From Synergistaceae bacterium (GTDB lineage: Bacteria; Synergistota; Synergistia; Synergistales; Aminobacteriaceae): a stretch of DNA of 9,344 nucleotides. Both the position numbers and the translations under genes were made by a program. Shown here piece by piece: positions 1-6,536 of the stretch; the stretch's first letter is position 1, and each line of letters starts with the position of its first letter. A model generated the notes under the pieces. It was not told the origin of the DNA. It made no database searches and worked only from the letters and a program-made list of their open reading frames with translations. Where the stretch lies: positions 1 through 9,344 of the forward strand of contig JAFTBA010000265.1 in the NCBI GenBank assembly GCA_017458545.1, written 5' to 3'.

Positions 1-316
1 AAAGACACACGGAGAGTCAGCACAAAAAATTCTCACTGTCATTTACGCAGGTCATGGGTTCGTTTACGGTTCATGCGGCGGATTTTTGGAGGCAGGTGAA
101 TATTCACATGAGTCAATTCTGGAATGGCTCGCTGAAAATCCTGACGCTTATGTTATCTCCGATGACCCCGAACGCACAGGACTCAACGCTGAAATTACTG
201 GGGTTAAACCTGATGTGTTATCGCTGTGTGAAATTGCAAAAGTAAAAACAGACTCCTCAGTAAGCCCCTCTTCACTTAAAATATGCTATTACCGCGCCCC
301 TCAGGGCGTTAATTAA
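1..316 (+). CDS. C-terminal part of an unrecognised protein, 5' end outside window
   Basis: An open frame enters from the left edge (first full codon at base 2) and runs 104 codons to a TAA at 314-316. I do not recognise the family. The visible part begins with a hydrophobic strand-like stretch (ILTVIYAGHGFVYGS), then a Gly/Cys-rich turn (GSCGGF). A helical segment (HESILEWLAEN) follows, then an acidic loop (ISDDPERTGL), as in the end of an alpha/beta cytosolic domain. The last 25 or so residues are polar and probably a tail. There is no membrane segment. The stop lies 21 bases before cvpA on the same strand, so it is probably the upstream member of the cvpA-mutS2 operon. In-frame TTG or GTG codons inside this stretch could be mistaken for starts, but the frame stays open to the window edge, so truncation is more likely. 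Confidence 0.65.
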   Translation, partial: KTHGESAQKILTVIYAGHGFVYGSCGGFLEAGEYSHESILEWLAENPDAYVISDDPERTGLNAEITGVKPDVLSLCEIAKVKTDSSVSPSSLKICYYRAPQGVN

Positions 317-337
317 ACAGAAAGGTGAAATCAAATC

Positions 338-865
338 ATGAATGCTGCATTTATTGTAGATGCTGTATTGGGTATAATCCTCATATTTTTTCTTTACAGG
401 GGATTGGTCAACGGTTTTTCTGGGGAAGTAATAGGACTCGTAGGGTTCTTTGTGAGTACGTTCTGTGCGTGGAAATTCTTGGACCCTGCTGTCGAATTAG
501 CCTCGCGTTACATTAATGACCCTGCTTTTGACAGAACTATATTGTCATTAGCGTGTGCACTGGCAATTTTCTTCACGGTTCAAATCATTTTCGCATTAAT
601 CGGATTCATACTCTCATTTGTCGTCAAAGTTACTAAACTTTCAGTAACGGATCATATTTTCGGAATGCTCGTAGGTTTTCTTAAAGTATGTTTCATAACA
701 ATACTGGTCTATGCACTGCTCTCATCATTCCCTAAAATGATTCCTACAGAATGGATGAAAGAAAGCTGGTTCATGAAAGGTGCTTCGTATGTATGGCCGT
801 CAATAAGGGACTTGCTTCAGAAACACGGACTGATAGATTTCAGTGCGCTGACGGGCGGAATGTAA
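338..865 (+). CDS. cvpA: CvpA family membrane protein
   Basis: A 175-residue integral membrane protein of the CvpA (colicin V production) family. In enterobacteria the family is linked to colicin V export and envelope homeostasis; the molecular activity is not established. Four hydrophobic segments are visible at roughly residues 5-20, 28-50, 67-95 and 107-130, followed by a polar tail of about 45 residues. Family hallmarks are an Asp in the first segment (D8, in VDAVLG), the glycine-rich RGLVNGFSGE loop, and TDHIFGMLVGFLK before the last segment, which matches the family's D-x3-G-x3-G pattern. The ATG at 338 is preceded by GGTGA at 324-328, nine bases upstream. The stop TAA abuts the mutS2 ATG with no gap, so translation of the two is probably coupled. 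CvpA next to MutS2 is a common arrangement in Gram-positive and related bacteria. Confidence 0.9.
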   Translation: MNAAFIVDAVLGIILIFFLYRGLVNGFSGEVIGLVGFFVSTFCAWKFLDPAVELASRYINDPAFDRTILSLACALAIFFTVQIIFALIGFILSFVVKVTKLSVTDHIFGMLVGFLKVCFITILVYALLSSFPKMIPTEWMKESWFMKGASYVWPSIRDLLQKHGLIDFSALTGGM

Positions 866-3220
866 ATGCGTATAGCTGAAAACGTTTCGGAAATTCTAGA
901 ACTTGAGAAAAATTTGCTCCCCTTCCGTGAAAGATTACGAGGCGGATTAGGGGAGTTAATTTTGGATTCTCTTACCCCTGCCGAAGATTTCGACTCACTC
1001 CGCGAACGCGAGAAGTTATTACGCGAATGGTTAGACCTCACAGACCGTAACGGCGAATTTACCTTCAACGCAGGACTCGAAGCAGTATCGCCGATGTTCC
1101 CGAATGCTAAGAGGAGCGGTATTCTTTCGGGTGAAGAATTATTACGGGTAAGAGCTGTTTTGAACTGCGCAAAACGAATCAGGGACGGCTTAAGTGAGTG
1201 TGCAGAGGGTTACGGGAGCATTGAGTCATTAAGACGTGGGATAAGGGATTTTTCGCCTGAGATTGAGTCGCTAAATGTCATTGAGGATTCGGGAAGGCTT
1301 GCCGATAACGCCTCGCCTAAACTCGCAGTTATACGCGAGGAATTAGAGAACCTTAAACGCAACGGACGGCGAATCGCTCAAAAACTATTTGAGGACTCTG
1401 ACATCACTAACATGTTACAGGAACGTTCGCTGTCATGGCGTGAAGGAAGATTTTTGATGTTAGTACGGCAGGAATATATTAACCGTTTTCCGGGACTGGC
1501 TGTTGAACGTTCAGCGTCAGGAAATTCCGTATACATGGAACCCAAAGCATTATCCCGTGTCAATAACGACCTAATCATCAAGACTAAAGACGAACAGGAC
1601 GAAGAGAGATTGATTCTCCTTGCGCTCACTAAAAGTATTTTGTCCCGTGAAAACGCAGTCATTAACGCCGAGAGAGTCATAGGTACTTTGGATTTGTTAT
1701 GTGTGTGCGATGACCTGATACGCAATAAACACTGGGTAATTCCTGAGCTGTCGGCAAAAAAATTATTCAGGCTTGTTGACGCTAGACACCCTATGTTAAG
1801 GGACAAGGCCGTACCCGTTTCAGTGTCATGCGGTGAAAGTTTTACTACGCTCGTTATAACAGGTTCAAACACCGGCGGCAAAACAGTTACGCTCAAAACA
1901 GCAGGAGTCTTAATCGCTATGGCTTGGTTAGGATTGCCGCTGCCTGCGAGGGACGGAACTGTTATAGGAACGTTCGATGAAATTTACGAGGACATAGGCG
2001 ACGAACAGAGCATTGAACAAAATTTATCAACGTTCAGCGCACACTTGCAGAAAATCATAAACATTCTCAAAAACTCAACAGATTCATCACTGGTATTGCT
2101 TGACGAACTCGGAGCAGGTACTGACCCTCATGAGGGCGCAGCGTTAGGAGTTGCCATTCTGAAAACGCTCAAGGATAAGGGCTGTATCACACTCGCAACG
2201 ACTCACCATAACCCAATCAAACAGTATGCCCTAATGACTGAAGGAGTCGAGACCGCAAGCATGGAGTTCGACATTGAGAAGTTACAGCCTACTTACAGAT
2301 TGTTGATGGGCATACCGGGGAGGAGCAGCGCATTGCTTATTGCGAGGCGTTACGGAATGCCTGAGGAAGTATTGAGACTCGCTCAGGGTGAATTGGACTC
2401 TCGTGAGGTTACAGCAGAGGACATAATGAGCGAACTCAACGAACGCAAAGCAGCTTTAGACACTGCTGAGCGTCAGGTGCATTCGGCCATGCAGGAAGCA
2501 GAGACTCTCAAACAGGCATATCAGAGCCGTGTTAAAGAGATAGACATTCAGCGCGACAAAATCATGCAGGCAGCCGACAGGAAAGCGGAAAAGTTTATTT
2601 CACAGGCTGAAGAGACATCGAAAGAAATTATACGGAGCATAGAAGAATCTGCGCGGGATATAGCGCGGAAAGGTTACAACGTGAAACGGAGAGAACTCAA
2701 AACATTAAGGGGAGTAATCGACAAACGTCATCAGAAACGCACTGAGCGCGAAATTGAGAACAGCCCTAAACCTTTTATCCCTGCTCCCGGAGTTACTGCT
2801 ATGGTAGCAGGGAGCGGCATAGTAGGAATCATTAACGAGATTCGCAACGGACGCGCTTATATGACGGCAGGGCCTATGAGTGTTGACGTACCATTGAGCC
2901 AGTTAATTGCTACAGACAAAAAAGCTCAGGTTGCTACACCTCCGCAGGATACATCGAGGCTTCCTAAACCTGAGACAGTACCGTCATCAATAATGGTTCG
3001 CGGAATGCTCGTTGCTGAGGCAATGCCTTTGGTAGCGAATTACCTCGATAAGGCTTACAGGTCTAATCACTCGGTTGTAACTGTGATTCACGGAAGGGGC
3101 GAGGGAATTTTAAGGCGCGAAGTTCATGCGCTTCTGTCGAGACTAAGCTATGTGAAAAGTTACAGGCTCGGAGTTGAAGGTGAGGGCGGTTACGGAGTTA
3201 CTATAGTTGAGTTCAAATGA
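866..3220 (+). CDS. mutS2: MutS2 endonuclease/ATPase with Smr domain
   Basis: A 784-residue MutS2, the usual length. This family acts in recombination control or ribosome-collision rescue rather than mismatch repair. Residues 1 to about 300 form the core/lever region, including ERSLSWREGRF and the SASGNSVYMEP segment typical of MutS2. The ABC-type ATPase follows. Walker A is GSNTGGKT (333-340, Lys339), where the family usually has GPNTGGKT. The signature segment is NLSTFSAHLQK (386-396), Walker B is LVLLDELGAGTDPHEG (409-424, Asp413/Glu414), and the switch motif is TTHHN (445-449). A charged coiled coil spans about 515-640, then a basic linker. The C-terminal Smr domain (about 708-784) keeps HGRGEG (742-747), but the normal LDLRG reads IMVRG (709-713), so its Asp is missing. 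The ATG directly abuts the cvpA stop, and a GGGCGGAA-like ribosome site lies inside cvpA. Confidence in the family is very high; Smr nuclease activity is uncertain. Confidence 0.97.
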   Translation: MRIAENVSEILELEKNLLPFRERLRGGLGELILDSLTPAEDFDSLREREKLLREWLDLTDRNGEFTFNAGLEAVSPMFPNAKRSGILSGEELLRVRAVLNCAKRIRDGLSECAEGYGSIESLRRGIRDFSPEIESLNVIEDSGRLADNASPKLAVIREELENLKRNGRRIAQKLFEDSDITNMLQERSLSWREGRFLMLVRQEYINRFPGLAVERSASGNSVYMEPKALSRVNNDLIIKTKDEQDEERLILLALTKSILSRENAVINAERVIGTLDLLCVCDDLIRNKHWVIPELSAKKLFRLVDARHPMLRDKAVPVSVSCGESFTTLVITGSNTGGKTVTLKTAGVLIAMAWLGLPLPARDGTVIGTFDEIYEDIGDEQSIEQNLSTFSAHLQKIINILKNSTDSSLVLLDELGAGTDPHEGAALGVAILKTLKDKGCITLATTHHNPIKQYALMTEGVETASMEFDIEKLQPTYRLLMGIPGRSSALLIARRYGMPEEVLRLAQGELDSREVTAEDIMSELNERKAALDTAERQVHSAMQEAETLKQAYQSRVKEIDIQRDKIMQAADRKAEKFISQAEETSKEIIRSIEESARDIARKGYNVKRRELKTLRGVIDKRHQKRTEREIENSPKPFIPAPGVTAMVAGSGIVGIINEIRNGRAYMTAGPMSVDVPLSQLIATDKKAQVATPPQDTSRLPKPETVPSSIMVRGMLVAEAMPLVANYLDKAYRSNHSVVTVIHGRGEGILRREVHALLSRLSYVKSYRLGVEGEGGYGVTIVEFK

Positions 3221-3227
3221 GGGGTGA
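3221..3227 (+). promoter_or_regulatory. Ribosome binding site deciding the first CHR gene's start
   Basis: GGGGTGA directly follows the mutS2 stop and sits seven bases before ATG 3235. The in-frame TTG at 3232 would leave only four bases, so ATG 3235 is preferred. The same heptamer with the same spacing precedes the amidohydrolase start at 4328. Confidence 0.65.
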
Positions 3228-3234
3228 ATAATTG

Positions 3235-3789
3235 ATGAGTATGTTAGCAAAATTATACATGGAGTTTCTGAAATTCGGAGCGTTTACGTTCGGAGGGGGC
3301 TGGAGCATAGTAGCTCAGATGAGGGAATTATACGTTAAGCGCGAAAAAATCATAACCGATGAGGAATTACTCGACATAACAAGTATAGGCCGTTCGCTTC
3401 CGGGCACAATGATAGGTAACATAGCAATGTTTTTCGGCCACAGAATGGCAGGTTTTTTAGGGGGATTGGCCTGCATGTTCGGAATGATTACAGTTCCTAT
3501 GATAATCCTGATAGTTATAACAAGTTTTTACACTGCTTTTCAGAACAACATCTGGGTCGCCTCTGCAATGAAAGGTATCAGAACAGCAGTAGCACCCGTA
3601 ATACTCAGTGCCTTAATGGGAATGATTAAGAGTGCTTTCAAGTTACCGCCCTGTTACGTTATAGCAGCTGCTATGTTCGGACTGTATTTCTTCCTGAGAA
3701 TGAGTCCCGTATGGCTCGTAGTTATAGGTGCGGTATTAGGTCTGTTAATTTGCGAGTATTACGAGAGAAAAGGAGAGGACTCAAAATGA
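3235..3789 (+). CDS. Chromate transporter (CHR) family protein, first half of a split pair
   Basis: A 184-residue membrane protein of the short-chain ChrA/CHR family. Pairs of single-domain CHR proteins are thought to form one transporter equivalent to a two-domain ChrA. Chromate efflux is the described role, though many genomic members have no proven substrate. The N-terminus has the family signature FLKFGAFTFGGGWSIV (compare F-x-K-x-G-x-x-x-FGG). A polar loop follows (KREKIITDEELLDI), then the proline-glycine motif SIGRSLPGTMIGN, where other members have a TPGP-type motif. Three to four further hydrophobic segments follow. The ATG at 3235 is chosen for its ribosome-binding-site spacing. It starts 14 bases after mutS2, and its stop overlaps the partner's start as ATGA (3786-3789), so the two halves are probably made in equal amounts. 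The family call is firm; the substrate is not. Confidence 0.9.
   Translation: MSMLAKLYMEFLKFGAFTFGGGWSIVAQMRELYVKREKIITDEELLDITSIGRSLPGTMIGNIAMFFGHRMAGFLGGLACMFGMITVPMIILIVITSFYTAFQNNIWVASAMKGIRTAVAPVILSALMGMIKSAFKLPPCYVIAAAMFGLYFFLRMSPVWLVVIGAVLGLLICEYYERKGEDSK
3771..3778 (+). promoter_or_regulatory. Strong ribosome binding site for the second CHR gene
   Basis: AGGAGAGG lies inside the last codons of the first CHR gene, seven bases before ATG 3786. It supports that start over upstream in-frame codons such as 3711, which would overlap the previous gene by about 79 bases. Confidence 0.7.
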
Positions 3790-4331
3790 TATTACTGCTC
3801 GAATTATTCTGGAGTTTCGTGAAAATAGGCTTCACCAGTTTCGGGGGACTCTCAATGATTCCGTTAATCTCCGCTGAAATGATCTCTCACGGCTGGATGA
3901 CAGCTCATGAAGTCTCCGACATAGTAGCAATCGCTGAAATGACTCCGGGCCCATTAGGTTTGAACTGCGCGACTTTCGCAGGAATGAGGGCAGCAGGTTT
4001 AGCAGGGGCATTCGTTGCTAACATGGGAGCTTTGAGTCCGACATATACACTCTGTGCAGTAGCAGCAGTATTCTTCGATCATTTCAGGGACAACAAAAGG
4101 CTCGGCGAAATAATGACTGGTGTACGTCCTGCATGTGTCGGAATGGTTGCAGGAGTAATTGTTGACTTAGTGCTTGTGAATTACGTTGAGGCAGGGAATA
4201 TTCATGTGCCTTCTGTGATTTTGGGAGTTGTTGACTTGGTGCTGCTGCTGAAATTTCACATGTCTATTCCTAAAGTGTTAATGCTCAGTGCTGTTGCAGG
4301 AATAATTTTATTCGGGGTGATGGGACTTTGA
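3786..4331 (+). CDS. Chromate transporter (CHR) family protein, second half of a split pair
   Basis: A 181-residue partner of the preceding protein. It begins with the more canonical CHR signature FVKIGFTSFGGLSMIPLI (about residues 9-26). A loop with HGWMTAHEVSDIVAIAEM leads into the classic MTPGPLGLNCATFAG motif, followed by repeated Ala/Gly-rich membrane helices. This half keeps the TPGP motif that the first half has altered to SLPG, so the two are diverged and probably complementary. ATG 3786 gives a 4-base ATGA overlap with the upstream gene and an AGGAG ribosome site. The stop overlaps the amidohydrolase TTG start as TTGA (4328-4331). An antiporter-like function in the inner membrane is inferred from the family. 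Chromate may not be the natural substrate, since no oxyanion-stress gene is nearby. Confidence 0.9.
   Translation: MILLLELFWSFVKIGFTSFGGLSMIPLISAEMISHGWMTAHEVSDIVAIAEMTPGPLGLNCATFAGMRAAGLAGAFVANMGALSPTYTLCAVAAVFFDHFRDNKRLGEIMTGVRPACVGMVAGVIVDLVLVNYVEAGNIHVPSVILGVVDLVLLLKFHMSIPKVLMLSAVAGIILFGVMGL
4314..4320 (+). promoter_or_regulatory. Ribosome binding site supporting a TTG start
   Basis: GGGGTGA lies seven bases before TTG 4328. Heptamer and spacing match those before ATG 3235. The next in-frame ATG is about 33 codons in and would remove the conserved N-terminal HELHEYPELSG motif, so TTG is the likely start. Confidence 0.65.
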
Positions 4332-5440
4332 ACAAGGAAAATTTACGGAAGATTATTGAGCTGCGTCATGAGCTTCACGAATACCCTGAGCTGTCGGGCA
4401 GCGAGTCGTCAACAAAAAGAAGACTCATGAATTTCATTGAGACCAATACACATTTAGCCGTTATCGACTGCGGTAAATGGTTCTATGCTTCGCGCTACGT
4501 TGAGGGTACAAAGGCAATAGCATTCCGCTCCGAAATGGACGCTCTCCCTATGGCCGAGTCAATCCCATTGCCTTACGCCTCCCGAAACCCTAACGTCTCA
4601 CACAAATGCGGCCATGACGGACACAGTGCAGCCCTTTGCGGATTAGCCCTTGAACTCGAAACGTTACCCGTAAACAGATCCGTCTATCTGATATTCCAGC
4701 ACGCTGAGGAAATCGGATTAGGTGCGCGCGAATGTTCAGGGCTTTTACGGGAACGCAGCATAAGCGAAATTTACGCGTTCCATAACTGGAGCGGCTGGCC
4801 TGAGAAAAGCATAGTTGTCAGGAACGGTGTATGTCAGTGCGCTTCAGCAGGTTTAACGGTTAAATTCAGCGGAAGGTCAGCACATGCCGGTGAACCCGAA
4901 AAAGCTATTAACCCATCTCATGCAATCGCTGAATTGATTTTAAGGACTGAGAGCTTAACGGAAGATTACAGGGCCAAGAAAGTGTTATGTACGATTGTCG
5001 GGATTAACACGGGCGGTAATAACTTCGGGATTTCACCTGCTGACGGCGAAATCTCAATGACTCTCAGAGCCGAAAACGATTCGGATATGCGCGCTTTCGC
5101 TAATGCCGTTCTTAACGCTGCAGAAAATATTGCCTCAGAAAATTCATTGACGTTCTCGCGGAAAATGAGCGATTATTTCACCGACACTTCGAGCGATTCC
5201 AGGAGCGTTAAACGCGTGAGGGCTTCTGCCGAATCATTGGGGCTTAAAGTTATAGACATGGCCGAACCCATAAGAGCCTCAGAGGATTTCGGGCTTTACA
5301 CCAAACAGATAGCAGGAGCAATATTCTACATCGGGAACGGCGAGGATTACCCTGATATTCACACGGGGGATTACGATTTCAATGATAATATTCTTGAGAC
5401 TGCCGTTGATATGTTCACTGAGATTTACGGACATTCCTAA
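4328..5440 (+). CDS. M20 family (M20D-like) metallo-amidohydrolase
   Basis: A 370-residue cytosolic di-metal hydrolase of the M20D group (HipO, AbgA, IAA-amino-acid and N-acetyl-amino-acid amidohydrolases), of normal length. The N-terminal LRHELHEYPELSGSES is diagnostic. Metal and catalytic residues follow in order: FRSEMDALP (usually RADMDALP), HKCGHDGHSA (Cys94, His96), FQHAEE (Glu127 catalytic base, Glu128 metal ligand; usually FQPAEE), His152 in HNW, and His345 in DIHTGDYDFND. The dimerisation domain contains GRSAHAGEPEKAINP from about residue 185. ASEDFGLY precedes the last ligand. All five presumed metal ligands are present, so the enzyme should be active; the acyl and amino substrate cannot be read from the sequence. 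It starts with TTG overlapping the CHR stop by 4 bases, implying co-translation. A link between the transporter pair and this hydrolase is an inference from position. Confidence 0.92.
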   Translation: MNKENLRKIIELRHELHEYPELSGSESSTKRRLMNFIETNTHLAVIDCGKWFYASRYVEGTKAIAFRSEMDALPMAESIPLPYASRNPNVSHKCGHDGHSAALCGLALELETLPVNRSVYLIFQHAEEIGLGARECSGLLRERSISEIYAFHNWSGWPEKSIVVRNGVCQCASAGLTVKFSGRSAHAGEPEKAINPSHAIAELILRTESLTEDYRAKKVLCTIVGINTGGNNFGISPADGEISMTLRAENDSDMRAFANAVLNAAENIASENSLTFSRKMSDYFTDTSSDSRSVKRVRASAESLGLKVIDMAEPIRASEDFGLYTKQIAGAIFYIGNGEDYPDIHTGDYDFNDNILETAVDMFTEIYGHS

Positions 5441-5455
5441 CAGAAAAACAGAAAA

Positions 5456-5464
5456 AAAGGGGGA
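5456..5464 (+). promoter_or_regulatory. Ribosome binding site ahead of the small ORF
   Basis: AAAGGGGGA lies in the 28-base gap after the amidohydrolase stop. The G-run (5459-5463) is five bases before the in-frame ATA at 5469 and nine bases before an out-of-frame ATG at 5473, so it fits either start. The adjoining A7 and G5 runs could be sequencing-sensitive. Confidence 0.45.
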
Positions 5465-5468
5465 AGCA

Positions 5469-5705
5469 ATAGATGATGGTTTTCCTAATGTTCGTGCAGC
5501 GTATTCAGTTGTAAGAGGGCCGTATGGCGGTACTTACCATTGGATAACGGCAGATAAGACACAAATTGCGTTCTTTGTGTATTGCAGTGCTTACGGGAGC
5601 AGGCCGTTGGTAAATTTGTTCCGTGAGATTGCCTCAAGTGTCCGCCGTGATTTAGGATTAGGACGGGTGAATATCCTTCCCAAATCCCAAGAAGAAGACG
5701 AATGA
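5469..5705 (+). CDS. Small uncharacterised protein, apparent ATA start
   Basis: I do not recognise this product. The reading frame gives about 78 residues ending in TGA at 5703-5705, immediately before the terminator. Visible features are an aromatic/glycine stretch (RGPYGGTYHWITADKTQ), a hydrophobic strand (IAFFVYCSAYG), an amphipathic helix (LVNLFREIASSVRRDLG) and an acidic tail (SQEEDE). It has no signal peptide or full membrane segment, so a small soluble domain is likely. A ribosome site precedes it, but the codon at the expected position is ATA, giving (M)DDGFPNV. The nearest in-frame ATG (5382) is 59 bases inside the amidohydrolase, and in-frame TTG/GTG codons come too late. An ATG at 5473 is in another frame and stops after 13 codons. 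The gene is therefore a non-canonical start, a mutated start, or an assembly error. Confidence 0.55.
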   Translation: MDDGFPNVRAAYSVVRGPYGGTYHWITADKTQIAFFVYCSAYGSRPLVNLFREIASSVRRDLGLGRVNILPKSQEEDE

Positions 5706-5712
5706 AAAAAAC

Positions 5713-5740
5713 TCCCCCTGTCTCACATAAGGCAGGGGGA
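5713..5740. terminator. Bidirectional intrinsic terminator
   Basis: An 11-base-pair hairpin with left arm TCCCCCTGTCT (5713-5723), a 6-base loop (5724-5729) and right arm AGGCAGGGGGA (5730-5740), with one G-T pair. On the plus strand it is followed by TTTTT (5744-5748). On the minus strand the A-run at 5705-5711 reads as seven T's after the hairpin. It lies between two convergent transcription units and should end both: the cvpA-to-small-ORF run and the addA/DUF1275 run. Confidence 0.88.
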
Positions 5741-5774
5741 AAATTTTTGTCAGTTTACTCTCTCAAAAAATTAA

Positions 5775-6536
5775 TCAATGTCCGTGCGGTCTCAAATCCA
5801 GCATGGCCTTCTCATACACTAAATCCGACTGTAACATAACGCAGAAACACGCACTCAACGGAATAATCGCCAGCCATATCGTATACTGTCCTGTATACGG
5901 TCCGAGTGCAGTAACCGTTACTCCTCCCGTAACAAATGCAAATATTATCTTAGCGTGCTTAGCCATCTTAGCTTTTGCTTCAGCTTCCTGTTCATGATGC
6001 TTGATTATTCTCGCAATGCTTATTCCTATTTGGCGGACGTGGTTCGTTACGAACGTTGTAGCCATTGGGACTCCTTCAGCCTGTCTGAACGTGTTGAACT
6101 GCATTGCGCACAAAAAGTTTATTATCACCTGTGCTATCTGGTCCGGCCATGTGAACGGTATAAATCCTACAAGAAAAAGCACTGCTATCTCAATCCCCAC
6201 TAACAGCGTATCCCATCTTATCAGCTTTTTCTGTCTTACCTTCTGCGGAAGTACCTCCGATAATATAGTTCCCAGTATGTACGCTGTGAACGGTATAAAG
6301 TAATACAGACATGCCCTGAAATTCCTCGTGCCTAATGCAGCGCACATCTTCACGATGTTACCCGTCTGAGCGTTCGAGAATACTCCGCCCCTCATCATGT
6401 ACGTGTACAGACCCATCATTCCGCCTGCTACCGTCAGCAGTTCAAACATGTAATACTTCTCGCACGTCAGGTAATATTCACGGTGTAATTCCTTGTGTAA
6501 CTCCTTGTGTTTCTCAGTGGCAAAATTATCCTGCAT
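5775..6536 (-). CDS. DUF1275 (YoaK-like) membrane protein
   Basis: A 253-residue integral membrane protein of the DUF1275/YoaK family, whose function is largely unknown. The family motifs are visible: a first helix at about 31-48 ending in GGVFSNAQTGN (50-60, compare the family's F-x-N-x-TGN), and a second motif CAMQFNTFRQ followed by ATTFVTNHVRQ (about 143-169). Roughly six membrane segments are expected, with the last near 219-236. The cytosolic N-terminus carries HKELHKELHREYY, encoded by a short 12-base direct repeat (ccttgtgt at 6491-6498 and 6503-6510). I chose the ATG at 6536-6534. It overlaps the addA stop by 11 bases and has AAAGG about 12-14 bases upstream. Longer in-frame starts (GTG 6608, ATG 6590) lack a ribosome site and lie deep in addA. 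It ends 35 bases before the shared terminator and is probably translated from the addA transcript. Confidence 0.85.
   Translation of the reverse strand: MQDNFATEKHKELHKELHREYYLTCEKYYMFELLTVAGGMMGLYTYMMRGGVFSNAQTGNIVKMCAALGTRNFRACLYYFIPFTAYILGTILSEVLPQKVRQKKLIRWDTLLVGIEIAVLFLVGFIPFTWPDQIAQVIINFLCAMQFNTFRQAEGVPMATTFVTNHVRQIGISIARIIKHHEQEAEAKAKMAKHAKIIFAFVTGGVTVTALGPYTGQYTIWLAIIPLSACFCVMLQSDLVYEKAMLDLRPHGH

Noticed and set aside
294..309. Small GC hairpin (CGCCC, loop CTCA, GGGCG) before the first gene's stop, possible terminator
   Set aside because: Only five pairs, located inside the coding end, with no T-tract after it, and cvpA follows within 30 bases. It is unlikely to terminate.
817..1896. 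Minus-strand open frames opposite mutS2 (83 and 172 codons)
   Set aside because: They lie fully antisense to a strongly conserved MutS2 reading frame and have no recognisable motifs or ribosome sites.
5473..5514. 13-codon ORF from ATG 5473, possible leader peptide or programmed frameshift into the small gene
   Set aside because: No canonical slippery heptamer lies in the right phase, there is no regulatory hairpin between the two, and the peptide has no attenuator-like codon run. An ATA start or sequence change explains the site more simply.
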